Shown in pieces: positions 1-7,446 of a DNA stretch of 22,868 nucleotides. Both the position numbers and the translations under genes were made by a program. A model generated the notes under the pieces. That model searched no databases and had not been told where the DNA came from. It saw nothing but the letters and a program-made list of their open reading frames with translations. Positions within the stretch are counted from its first letter, which is position 1, and every line of letters starts with the position of its first letter. Origin of the DNA: Colimorpha sp045640985 (GTDB lineage Bacteria > Bacteroidota > Bacteroidia > Bacteroidales > P3). The DNA lies in NCBI GenBank assembly GCA_045640985.1, contig JAZUFZ010000006.1, positions 1 through 22,868 of the forward strand, written 5' to 3'.

Positions 1-1104
1 ATGAAAAAAATTGTCAATATTCTTTTTTTATTTGCCTTCGCATGGAATATGCAGGCACAGAATGTCCCGGTAATTCCGCTGGATGAACGAGTAGGCGGAT
101 ATTATTACTGGGACAGCAACTGGGTGGATATGTATTATGACTCTTGCAGGATATCTTTCGTTTACAGCGGTAATCCGCATATCACTGAGCCGAGTTGCCC
201 AACAATCGGGCTTAGGTTTTTCTATTCAAAGGCTCCGCTGAAGATTATAGGAATTGCGGGTGCTCTTACGTCCGAGGAAATCGGACATTGGTGGCAAGGC
301 GTCTGGGACCGGAGTCTTATCCCCGGAAATATAGACCACCCGGAGGAACGTCTTCCGGAATATTTACAGCTCTATACCTACGAAAACGGAAGGTTCGGCC
401 TTGCCGCGCAGGCGTTGTGGGATACGGCTTCCGTGAAATACTATATGCGTATCGAGGACAGGTCATTTATGATTGAAGACAGTGTCGTTGTGAGGTACAC
501 GACCAACCTTCCGATGTATGAGTGCTATTTCGAGAAGGAAGTAGTGGTAAAAGATTCATTTTATGTGGGATGTACTTTCAACAACAATTATCATAATGCC
601 TCTACTCATCATCAGGACCATTATTACACCTACGCACATTTTCTTCGTGTGAATCACATGGACTATACGTACGATTATGACCCTTATTTATCGTTTGAGT
701 GGCTTCCATTGATAAAATGGCGTCATACCAGTATAGATCCGGACCTCTATGTGAGCCCAGGCTATTACTATGCCGATACCAACTGGCATTGGGAATTCCA
801 TCAAAATACACTGATGGTAGTTTTCCCGATATTCGACACGAGTGACGTGGCGGAGGTTCCGCAGACGGTGCTGGAGGAGTATGTGGTGATGCGCCCGAAT
901 CCGGCAACGGACAGGGTTCAGGTGTTCTCGTCGTTCAATATCAGGAGTATAGAGGTACACAATATCGCGGGTCAGCTGGTGGAGCGCCGCAAGGTGGATG
1001 CTACCCAGACGGTTCTGGATGTATCCTCCTGGGAGAAAGGCCCCTACGTGGTCACTATCACCACTCCCGCCGGAACGGTAACCCGGAAACTCGTGGTGCA
1101 GTAG
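1..1104 (+). CDS. Secreted protein with T9SS type A C-terminal sorting domain
   Basis: The 367-residue protein starts with a signal peptide (MKKIVNILFLFAFAWNMQAQ, cleavage likely after residue 20). It ends with a typical type IX secretion sorting domain at about residues 295-367: a PNPATDRVQV strand, then IRSIEVHNIAGQLV, and the closing GPYVVTITTPAGTVTRKLVV. Proteins with this domain cross the outer membrane through the Por machinery and are released or anchored to surface lipopolysaccharide. The middle 270 residues are rich in Tyr, Trp and His and match no family I recognise, so the function is unknown. The ATG is the first base of the window. The signal peptide directly after it argues that the gene is complete, although its promoter lies outside. 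It may be a cell-surface binding or degradative protein, but that is inference. Confidence 0.8.
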   Translation: MKKIVNILFLFAFAWNMQAQNVPVIPLDERVGGYYYWDSNWVDMYYDSCRISFVYSGNPHITEPSCPTIGLRFFYSKAPLKIIGIAGALTSEEIGHWWQGVWDRSLIPGNIDHPEERLPEYLQLYTYENGRFGLAAQALWDTASVKYYMRIEDRSFMIEDSVVVRYTTNLPMYECYFEKEVVVKDSFYVGCTFNNNYHNASTHHQDHYYTYAHFLRVNHMDYTYDYDPYLSFEWLPLIKWRHTSIDPDLYVSPGYYYADTNWHWEFHQNTLMVVFPIFDTSDVAEVPQTVLEEYVVMRPNPATDRVQVFSSFNIRSIEVHNIAGQLVERRKVDATQTVLDVSSWEKGPYVVTITTPAGTVTRKLVVQ

Positions 1105-1235
1105 AACTCATCTCTCCCCCCCCTCCCTAAGATGTGCTATCAAGGGAGAAAGAGATTTCATGCGCTCCCGATGCCGATAGGTGTCAGGAGTGCATAGCTA
1201 TGCCTGATTGTATGTGTGGAATTTTTAATTATTTT

Positions 1236-1266
1236 TTTGTGGTATTAAATATTTTTTGTATTTTTG
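1236..1266 (+). promoter_or_regulatory. Bacteroidota-type promoter for the TerC gene
   Basis: TTTG at 1236-1239 is followed after 19 bases by TATTTTTG at 1259-1266, matching the Bacteroides -33/-7 consensus (TTTG, TAnnTTTG). The ATG of the TerC gene is 21 bases further on, so the leader would be very short and A/T-rich, with no Shine-Dalgarno sequence. The 183-base gap (1105-1287) also holds a perfect 12-base palindrome, GCATAGCTATGC at 1192-1203, just upstream. It could be an operator, but nothing else supports that. Confidence 0.7.
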
Positions 1267-1287
1267 CATTTTATTAAATAGGAAAAA

Positions 1288-2322
1288 ATGGGCAGATTTT
1301 TATTTTTCGGCGGATTTATGGTGTTCATTGTCTTGATGTTGGCAATGGACCTGGGCGTTTTCCACAAGAAAGACCATGAGATAAAAATGAAAGAGGCGGC
1401 TTTGTGGACGGCATTTTGGGTAGTGATGGCCTTGGGAATGGCGCTGCTTCTGAGGCTGAGAGCGGAGTGGGTGCATGGCATCACGAATATGGAGGATCTG
1501 CTGGCGTATGTGCACGCCATGGGGCTGGACGGTCTGGTGGCTCCCGATATGGCGTGGGGCGATGCGCTGGAGCTCTACCGCAGAGAGGTGACGAACCAGT
1601 ATCTGGCGGGCTATTTTCTGGAGGAAAGCCTTTCGATTGACAATATCTTTGTGATGATGATGATCTTTGTGAGTTTCGGGGTGGGAAAGGAGTATTATCA
1701 TCGGGTGCTGTTCTGGGGCATTCTCGGCGCTATCGTGCTGAGGTTCGTGTTCATATTCGCCCTTGGAGCGGTGGTGGAACGGTTCTCATGGGTGCTGGCG
1801 CTCTTTGGAGTGATACTGATATGGAGCGGTGTGAAGATGTTCCGCGACAAGGGCGATGAGCGAATCGATACGGAGAACCATCCGATGGTGCGGTTCGCGA
1901 GCCGCCATTTCCGGGTAAGCCACAGAATGGAGGGCGGAAAGTTCTTCTGTGTGGAGGAAGGAAAGCGGTGTATCACCCCCCTGATGCTGGTGCTGATAGT
2001 AGTAGAGGGGAGCGATATCGTGTTTGCCGTCGATAGCATCCCCGCGGTGTTCTCGGTAACGCGAGACCCGTTTATTGTCTATTTCTCGAATATCTTTGCC
2101 ATTATGGGACTGCGGTCGCTGTTTTTCCTGCTGAGCGGCGTGGCGGACCGGTTCTGGCTGCTGAAATACGGACTCGGAGTGCTGCTGTGCTTCATAGGCG
2201 TGAAGATGATCGGACATGAGTTCTTCGGACTGAACATCAGCACGCTGGCTTCGCTGGGAGTGATTCTTGGAATACTGACGGGGTCGGTTGTGGGTTCGAT
2301 GGTGGTAAAGAAACGTGAATAA
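1288..2322 (+). CDS. TerC/Alx family membrane protein, probable manganese exporter
   Basis: A 344-residue polytopic membrane protein of the TerC/Alx family, whose studied members export Mn2+ across the inner membrane. The N-terminus (GGFMVFIVLMLAMDLGVFHKK) is the family start. The two diagnostic acidic motifs are present: ESLSIDNIFV at about 113-122 and EGSDIVFAVDSIPAVFS at about 240-256. Residues E113, D118, E240, D243 and D249 are the likely metal ligands within the membrane. The stretch between the second and third helices (about 62-105) seems somewhat longer than in E. coli Alx, which is 321 residues. A Bacteroidota-type promoter lies just upstream. The next gene carries an MntP domain, so two Mn exporter families sit side by side. 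No yybP-ykoY riboswitch fits, because the predicted leader is too short. Confidence 0.88.
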   Translation: MGRFLFFGGFMVFIVLMLAMDLGVFHKKDHEIKMKEAALWTAFWVVMALGMALLLRLRAEWVHGITNMEDLLAYVHAMGLDGLVAPDMAWGDALELYRREVTNQYLAGYFLEESLSIDNIFVMMMIFVSFGVGKEYYHRVLFWGILGAIVLRFVFIFALGAVVERFSWVLALFGVILIWSGVKMFRDKGDERIDTENHPMVRFASRHFRVSHRMEGGKFFCVEEGKRCITPLMLVLIVVEGSDIVFAVDSIPAVFSVTRDPFIVYFSNIFAIMGLRSLFFLLSGVADRFWLLKYGLGVLLCFIGVKMIGHEFFGLNISTLASLGVILGILTGSVVGSMVVKKRE

Positions 2323-2329
2323 ACAGGAA

Positions 2330-2401
2330 AGAGACAAAGAGTCAAAGGGTCAAAGAGTTCAAGGGTCAAAGAGACAAAGAGTTTAAGGGTTTAAGAGACA
2401 A
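2330..2401 (+). repeat. Tandem 8-base repeat (AGRGWCAA), nine units
   Basis: Nine consecutive 8-base units fill most of the gap between the TerC and MntP genes: AGAGACAA, AGAGTCAA, AGGGTCAA, AGAGTTCA, AGGGTCAA, AGAGACAA, AGAGTTTA, AGGGTTTA, AGAGACAA. The period is exact and only a few positions vary. The same unit reappears at 4056-4123. It is purine-rich on the plus strand. Whether it acts in transcription, RNA stability or is neutral cannot be told. Confidence 0.9.
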
Positions 2402-2424
2402 AGAGAAATTATAGATATATACCG

Positions 2425-3621
2425 ATGATGATAGAGGCTTTTCTGATAGCAGTTGCGCTGTGTGTGGATTCGCTGGTGGTGAGTACCGCAAGTTCCCTTT
2501 CGGGCGGTATGACCTGCAGGCGGGGTCTGCTGATGGCGGTAGTGTTCGGAATCTGTCAGAGTGCTTTCCCTTTGCTGGGTGCGCTGGCAGGCGTGGGGTT
2601 CAAAGGTGCGATAGAGCGTCTGGACCACTGGGTGGCGTTCGGACTGCTGGTGCTGGTGGGTGGCAAGATGATATATGATGCTTTCGGAGAGAAGGAAGAA
2701 GGCCGGATGGACGCAAGCCGGTTCGGCGTGATGTGGATTCTGGGAATTGCGACGTCGATAGATGCCTTTGCTGTGGGAATAGGTCTGGGACTGGAAAAAT
2801 CTTTCCGGGAGGTGTTGCTGATTGTGGGAGTGACGGGAGGTCTGACGTTCCTGGTGACGCTTCTGGGCGTATGGCTTGGAAAACGGGGCTCGAAACTGGG
2901 TGGGAAAATACCAGGAATATTAGCCGGATGTGTGCTGATAGGATTAGGGGTAAGCATATTGATGGAGCATACAGGCGCCGAGGATGGCGGAATAAATGTG
3001 TGCGGGAAGGAGGAACTGCAGCGCGGGGATCTGATACTGGTGGCACTCCCGTTGGATTATGACCTGACGAATGAGGCAGCCTCCGGGACGATTGCGCCGG
3101 GAGCGGAAGTGAATTACATTCATGTGGCTATAGCCGATGTGGAGGATGACGGGCTTTATATTATAGACGCTACGCTGGCTCACGGAGTCGATAGACATCC
3201 GATAGACACGTTCCTGCATGACTTCACGCTCAAGGACGGGTCTTTGCCGAGGCTTGATGTGGTAAGGCTTCAGGACAACGGGGAGGCAGCCCTTTGGGTG
3301 GAGCACGCGAAGAAACTGTGCGGCAGACCTTACGACTGCGATTTTGATCCGGAAAATGAGGCTCAGTATTGCAGCGAACTGGTCCGCAACTCATATATAA
3401 GCGGCAAAGGAGATACTCTGATAGCGGGGGGGACGCTGGATTTCCGGACCGACAGGGGAGAGGATATACTGTATTGGAGGCAGCTCTTCGAGTGGATCAA
3501 AAGCCCGATACCCCAGGGAAACCCGGGAGTTATGCCGAGGGATATCGCCCGACAGCCGGGGGGGGTAAAGGTGATGGAAGGCTGGGAGCCGCGCGGGAAA
3601 ATGGCGGATGAATGGAATTAA
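2425..3621 (+). CDS. MntP-type manganese exporter fused to a permuted papain-like (YiiX-type) domain
   Basis: The 398-residue protein has two parts. Residues 1-182 are an MntP (YebN) Mn2+ efflux pump, about the length of the whole E. coli protein (188). The two inverted halves are visible, with the acidic motifs LCVDSLVVS (D15) and ATSIDAFAVGIGLG (D113), and GGKMI at 79-83. Residues about 195-360 resemble the YiiX/YaeF group of circularly permuted NlpC/P60-like enzymes. GDLILV (201-206) opens the fold, NYIHVAI gives a candidate catalytic His233, and YCSELV gives Cys316; His before Cys is the permuted order. These enzymes are amidase- or peptidase-like and may act on lipids or peptides. Two ATG codons (2425, 2428) are equally possible starts. 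The frame is open across the junction, so this is not a sequencing join by appearance. Proteins of either domain alone are usual; I do not recall this fusion as standard. Confidence 0.8.
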   Translation: MMIEAFLIAVALCVDSLVVSTASSLSGGMTCRRGLLMAVVFGICQSAFPLLGALAGVGFKGAIERLDHWVAFGLLVLVGGKMIYDAFGEKEEGRMDASRFGVMWILGIATSIDAFAVGIGLGLEKSFREVLLIVGVTGGLTFLVTLLGVWLGKRGSKLGGKIPGILAGCVLIGLGVSILMEHTGAEDGGINVCGKEELQRGDLILVALPLDYDLTNEAASGTIAPGAEVNYIHVAIADVEDDGLYIIDATLAHGVDRHPIDTFLHDFTLKDGSLPRLDVVRLQDNGEAALWVEHAKKLCGRPYDCDFDPENEAQYCSELVRNSYISGKGDTLIAGGTLDFRTDRGEDILYWRQLFEWIKSPIPQGNPGVMPRDIARQPGGVKVMEGWEPRGKMADEWN

Positions 3622-3651
3622 TTAATGAAACAATAGCAAAATACAAATATC

Positions 3652-4059
3652 ATGTATAGCAAGAGATATAATCCTATTAAGGACAAGAGTGCAGAAATCA
3701 TAGAATATCTGATGGATTCTCCAGATATGCCTAAGGATGACAGTCTGCAATTCAAACTGAGACTCAGTATAGAGGAGACGGTGGAGAACGTGTGCCGTTA
3801 TGCCTACGAAGGAGGTGTGGGCTGGATGGAAGTTGGGACGGAACTGGAGAGCAACGGGCTGGTGCTGAAGGTGGTGCTGCGGGATGCCGGGGTAAGGTTC
3901 AACCCGTTAGAGGCTGCCGATCCGGACCTTACCCTCGGGGCTGAGGAACGTGAGATAGGTGGACTGGGTATATTCCTGTGCAAGCAGATGATGGACGACG
4001 TGGATTATAAATATGAAGAGGGTTGCAATGTGCTTACTATGCGGAAAAACCTGAAATAG
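3652..4059 (+). CDS. RsbW/SpoIIAB-like anti-sigma factor serine kinase
   Basis: A 135-residue GHKL-fold ATPase of the RsbW/SpoIIAB type. The N-box is at about 42-52 (SIEETVENVCRYAY), the G1 box DAGVRFNP at about 83-90, and the G2 box GGLGIFL at about 103-109, followed by the usual C-terminal strand. Such kinases bind a target, classically a sigma factor, and phosphorylate a STAS-domain antagonist. Here the matching phosphatase and STAS protein follow in the same direction, completing a partner-switching set. No sigma factor gene lies in the window, so the released target is unknown. The gene is 30 bases after the MntP fusion. Its stop codon lies inside the first unit of an 8-base repeat tract. 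Confidence 0.85.
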   Translation: MYSKRYNPIKDKSAEIIEYLMDSPDMPKDDSLQFKLRLSIEETVENVCRYAYEGGVGWMEVGTELESNGLVLKVVLRDAGVRFNPLEAADPDLTLGAEEREIGGLGIFLCKQMMDDVDYKYEEGCNVLTMRKNLK

Positions 4060-4127
4060 ACAAAGAGATAAAGGGTCAAAGAGACAAAGAGACAAAGAGA
4101 CAAAGGGTCAAAGAGACAAAGGGTCCG
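4056..4127 (+). repeat. Second tandem 8-base repeat tract, about nine units
   Basis: The units run ATAGACAA, AGAGATAA, AGGGTCAA, AGAGACAA three times, AGGGTCAA, AGAGACAA, AGGGTCCG. They are the same family as the tract at 2330-2401. The first unit overlaps the stop codon of the RsbW-like gene (4057-4059). The tract is open in the frame of the following gene, which makes an artificially long N-terminus possible there. Confidence 0.9.
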
Positions 4128-4160
4128 GTTATAAAGTCTAAAAAACGAAAACCAATAATA

Positions 4161-6044
4161 ATGAAGAGAACATTTGCATCGCTGATCAGCAGTAAGGTAG
4201 TGCTTGTCGTGGCGGCGATATTCGTGGTGGCGATGGGTATTGTGACGGCGATGAGCCATATCCTTATTGCCGAAGAGGCCCAGCGCGGGACTGAAAATAT
4301 GCTGGAAAGCGTGACCCGCGATATTGAAAAATCGCTGTATGTGGTGGAAATGGTGGCTAAGGGCAATTCATGGGTGGTGGCGGACGGGCTGGATGACGAT
4401 GCGTTTCTGTATCACGTGACCCGAAGGACTGTGGAATGCAACGAAAATCTGGTGGGGTGCGCTATAGCCTTTGCTCCCGGTGCGCATCACGGCAAGGCGG
4501 CCGATGCCCCCTATTCCTACCGTGATGAGGAGGGAAATATCGTGAGCAAGAATCTGAACGACCACGACTATATGAACGAAGACTGGTACAGGAGTGCGTT
4601 TGAGAAGAGGGAGGCTTATTGGAGTGAGCCTTATTTTGATGAAGGGGGGGCGCGGAGGGTGATGTGTACCTACAGCTATCCTATCCTCGACAGCGCGGGC
4701 GGGATGATAGGGGTGATAACTGCCGATATCGGACTGGAATGGATTGAGGCACGCGTGAGGGAGGTCTCCCCGTACAGGAACTCCTATATGATTCTTGCCA
4801 GCCGGGAGGGCAAGCTGCTTTCCGTGGCGAGCGACAGCGTGATGTTTCAGAAGGATGTGATAAGCAACGCCATGAAGGTAAAGGACAAGCGGGCCCTGGA
4901 GGCTACGCGGAAGATGCTGGCAGGGGAGCGGGGTATGGTACAGACACGGGGTGCAGAGGGTCTGAGTTTCGTGGTCTATGCTCCGTTGGAGAACGGCTGG
5001 TCTGCCGCTATGGTGTGCAAATATAAGGAGATTCTGGCAAGCTGCAGCCAGATGCACTGGTTCATGCTGGTGGTAGGATTGGCAGGACTGACAGGAATTT
5101 ATCTTATCTGCCGCCGCACGATCAGCAGGCTTTCGGCTCCGTTGAGCCGTTTTGCCGATTCCGCCAGGGAAATATCAAGAGGAGATTTCAACGTGGCACT
5201 TCCGAAGGTGGCTAACTGCAGCGAGATGATGACGCTGCATGATTCGATGGACTCAATGCAGGTGGCACTCAAACAGTATATAGATGAACTCCAGACTACC
5301 ACCCGTGCGAATGAGCGGATTGAGAGTGAGCTGAACGTGGCGCGGAATATCCAGTTAGGTATGGTTCCCCACGACTTTCCGAAAGAAAAGCCCTACGAGG
5401 TATATGCGCTCCTGAAACCGGCAAGAGAGGTGGGAGGCGATTTCTATGATTTCATGGAGAAGGACGGCAGGCTGTATATTGCGGCAGGAGATGTGTCGGG
5501 GAAAGGCATGCCGGCCGCACTGGTAATGGCTATCACCAAGGCGGCGTTCCGGTTCTTTGCAGGAATGGGTATGGCAGTTGAAGAAATAGTGTATCATATC
5601 AACCATACAATCTCGGAAGGAAACGACAGTATGATGTTCGTGACACTCTTTGCGGGACGGCTGGATCTGGAAACCGGCGAGCTGGAATACTGCAATGCGG
5701 GACATAATCCCATATTGGTGGCAAAGAAGGATGAAGAGGCTTATTATCTGAAGGAAAAAGCCAATGTGGCAGTAGGAGTGCTGGACGGATACAGATTTGA
5801 GAAAGAGACGTGCCACATAGGAAAGGGAGACACGCTGCTGCTCTATACCGACGGAGTTACAGAGGCAGAGCGGGGCGACAGACAGCAGTTCGGCGAAGAA
5901 AGGCTGCTGGAGGCAGTAAACAATACGGAATATAAACAGTCCAGCGCAAAGGAACAGGTGGAGAAAATCATGCAACACCTGAAATCCTATACGATGGAAA
6001 ATGAACAGAATGATGATATTACGCTGATGAGCGTAAAACTATAA
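4161..6044 (+). CDS. Membrane Cache-HAMP-SpoIIE serine phosphatase (RsbU-like)
   Basis: The 627-residue protein is a sensor phosphatase of the PP2C/SpoIIE class. Domains in order: transmembrane helix 12-32; extracytoplasmic dCache-like sensor about 35-290, with a typical DYMNEDWYRSAF segment; second helix about 300-318; HAMP 319-372; helical linker; PP2C catalytic domain about 385-627. Metal-binding motifs are intact: GGDFYD (425-430), GDVSGKGM (443-450), CNAGHNP (511-517), YTDGVTEA (562-569) and NDDI (617-620). It should dephosphorylate the STAS protein encoded 11 bases downstream when a ligand binds outside. The start ATG at 4161 was chosen because the signal-anchor helix follows it. An in-frame ATG at 4023 would add 46 residues translated from the repeat tract and the end of the previous gene. 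Confidence 0.9.
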   Translation: MKRTFASLISSKVVLVVAAIFVVAMGIVTAMSHILIAEEAQRGTENMLESVTRDIEKSLYVVEMVAKGNSWVVADGLDDDAFLYHVTRRTVECNENLVGCAIAFAPGAHHGKAADAPYSYRDEEGNIVSKNLNDHDYMNEDWYRSAFEKREAYWSEPYFDEGGARRVMCTYSYPILDSAGGMIGVITADIGLEWIEARVREVSPYRNSYMILASREGKLLSVASDSVMFQKDVISNAMKVKDKRALEATRKMLAGERGMVQTRGAEGLSFVVYAPLENGWSAAMVCKYKEILASCSQMHWFMLVVGLAGLTGIYLICRRTISRLSAPLSRFADSAREISRGDFNVALPKVANCSEMMTLHDSMDSMQVALKQYIDELQTTTRANERIESELNVARNIQLGMVPHDFPKEKPYEVYALLKPAREVGGDFYDFMEKDGRLYIAAGDVSGKGMPAALVMAITKAAFRFFAGMGMAVEEIVYHINHTISEGNDSMMFVTLFAGRLDLETGELEYCNAGHNPILVAKKDEEAYYLKEKANVAVGVLDGYRFEKETCHIGKGDTLLLYTDGVTEAERGDRQQFGEERLLEAVNNTEYKQSSAKEQVEKIMQHLKSYTMENEQNDDITLMSVKL

Positions 6045-6055
6045 AAACAGATACA

Positions 6056-6358
6056 ATGGAAATAACAATTACACAATCAGGAAGCAGGACCATGGTGGTA
6101 CTTAACGGGCGTCTGGATACTTCCAATGCAGACCAGTTTCAGAAGGATATTGAGCCGCTGATGAAATTGGAGAGTCCTGATATAGAGATGGACTGCAGCG
6201 GAATGGAATATACGTCAAGTCAGGGTTTGAGAATGTTTCTGATGCTCCAGAAGAGCGTGATGGGACGGAAAGGAAAGCTGGTGATGAGGAATATGCGCCC
6301 GCAGGTAAAGGAGGTATTTGATATCACGGGGTTTTCTAATATAATTACTATATTATAA
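6056..6358 (+). CDS. STAS-domain anti-anti-sigma factor (RsbV/SpoIIAA-like)
   Basis: A complete 100-residue STAS domain. It has the opening strand MEITITQSGSRTMVVLNGRLD and the conserved segment DCSGMEYTSSQGLRMFL. The phosphorylation site in this family is the Ser in the S-x-G-L motif, which here is Ser55. Unphosphorylated, it would bind the RsbW-like kinase (3652-4059) and free that kinase's target. The SpoIIE phosphatase directly upstream would restore this form. The stop codon overlaps the next start by one base (TAATG), tying its translation to the alarmone synthetase. Confidence 0.9.
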   Translation: MEITITQSGSRTMVVLNGRLDTSNADQFQKDIEPLMKLESPDIEMDCSGMEYTSSQGLRMFLMLQKSVMGRKGKLVMRNMRPQVKEVFDITGFSNIITIL

Positions 6359-7446
6359 TGAAAGACTACGGACTGGATTTCAGCGGTCAGATGATCATGG
6401 AGGAATATGAGGAGCAGCGCCCCATGTTCGAGAAACTGAAGGATGTGGTGCTGGATATCATCAGGCGTACCTTGAAGGAAGGCGGCGTGTATGTAACCGG
6501 AGTAGAAGGGCGGGTGAAGGCGGAGGCCAGTCTGGCAGAGAAGCTGGAGCGGAAAGGGTATAAGTATCATTCTCTGCAAGACCTGACGGACATTCTGGGT
6601 GTGCGGGTGATAACCATCTATTCTGATGATGTGGATAAGGTATCAGCTCTGATGGAGAAAGTGTTTGAGGTGGATTGGAATGAATCGGTAGATAAACGGA
6701 AGAGTCTGCAGCTGAATCAGTTCGGGTATATGTCGCTACATTATATATGCAGATTGCCCCAGTCGGTATATACAGATAAGGACTATCCCGGGATGAATGA
6801 ATACCGGTTTGAAATCCAGATGAGAACTGCGCTGCAGCATGTCTGGTCGTGCATGCATCATGATACAGGTTATAAGTCAGAGATAGAAATTCCCACGGAA
6901 TATCTGAGAAATATGAACCGCATAGCGGGAATGCTGGAACTTGCAGATGAACAGTTCAGCCGTATCCGTAAGGAGATTACAGATTATAGAAGAAACGTAC
7001 AGCGTCTGGTGGCAGACGGGAATTTTGATGAGGTACCTTTAGACGGAGATACCTTCAGGAGCTATCTGGAACTGAATCCCTTCAAGTCTCTCATAGACAA
7101 GATAGCCACCATAAATCAGGCAGAAGTCTATAAGGACAGTATGATGCGGTATCTTGATGTGTTGCTGGCTCTGGATTTTAAGACTCTGGGTGATGTGGAA
7201 CGGTTGAGGAAAACTTACGAAGAACCGGCTTATCAGCTGTCTTTACATCAGCTGTCAGGTTCGGATCTGGATATTATGGCACAATCGGTAGGCCTGCAGA
7301 ACCTCTGTACGGTATATATTCTGAAGAAAGGTCTTGGAGCATACGGTCTGGAACGCCTTTATAATGCTATAGGTGGAGTTTCGGAATCCAATAAGGAAAG
7401 AGCCCAAAGAACTCTTGTACAGGCTCAGAAAATTAATCTGATATGA
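6358..7446 (+). CDS. Stand-alone RelA/SpoT-type alarmone (ppGpp) synthetase
   Basis: A 362-residue cytoplasmic protein with a RelA/SpoT nucleotidyltransferase domain at about residues 25-215. Catalytic signatures are present: DLTDILGVRVI (D78 is the likely metal ligand), FGYMSLHYI (Y123, S125, H128), and EIQMRTALQHVWSCMHHDTGYK (E152, Q154, R156, H161, H168). This activity moves pyrophosphate from ATP to GDP or GTP. There is no HD hydrolase, TGS or ACT domain, so it is not a long Rel. The C-terminal 150 residues are helical and not recognised; they are longer than in small alarmone synthetases of the RelP/RelQ type. The next gene encodes a matching hydrolase and overlaps by four bases (ATGA). 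The pair could be a split synthetase-hydrolase or a toxSAS-antitoxin unit. Confidence 0.85.
   Translation: MKDYGLDFSGQMIMEEYEEQRPMFEKLKDVVLDIIRRTLKEGGVYVTGVEGRVKAEASLAEKLERKGYKYHSLQDLTDILGVRVITIYSDDVDKVSALMEKVFEVDWNESVDKRKSLQLNQFGYMSLHYICRLPQSVYTDKDYPGMNEYRFEIQMRTALQHVWSCMHHDTGYKSEIEIPTEYLRNMNRIAGMLELADEQFSRIRKEITDYRRNVQRLVADGNFDEVPLDGDTFRSYLELNPFKSLIDKIATINQAEVYKDSMMRYLDVLLALDFKTLGDVERLRKTYEEPAYQLSLHQLSGSDLDIMAQSVGLQNLCTVYILKKGLGAYGLERLYNAIGGVSESNKERAQRTLVQAQKINLI

Noticed and set aside
1192..1203. Palindrome GCATAGCTATGC as a terminator of the first gene
   Set aside because: There is no loop and no direct T-run, so it is not a convincing terminator.
4023..4160. Upstream ATG giving the SpoIIE phosphatase 46 more residues
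   Set aside because: Those residues are translated from the end of the RsbW-like gene and the 8-base repeat; the signal-anchor helix follows the ATG at 4161.
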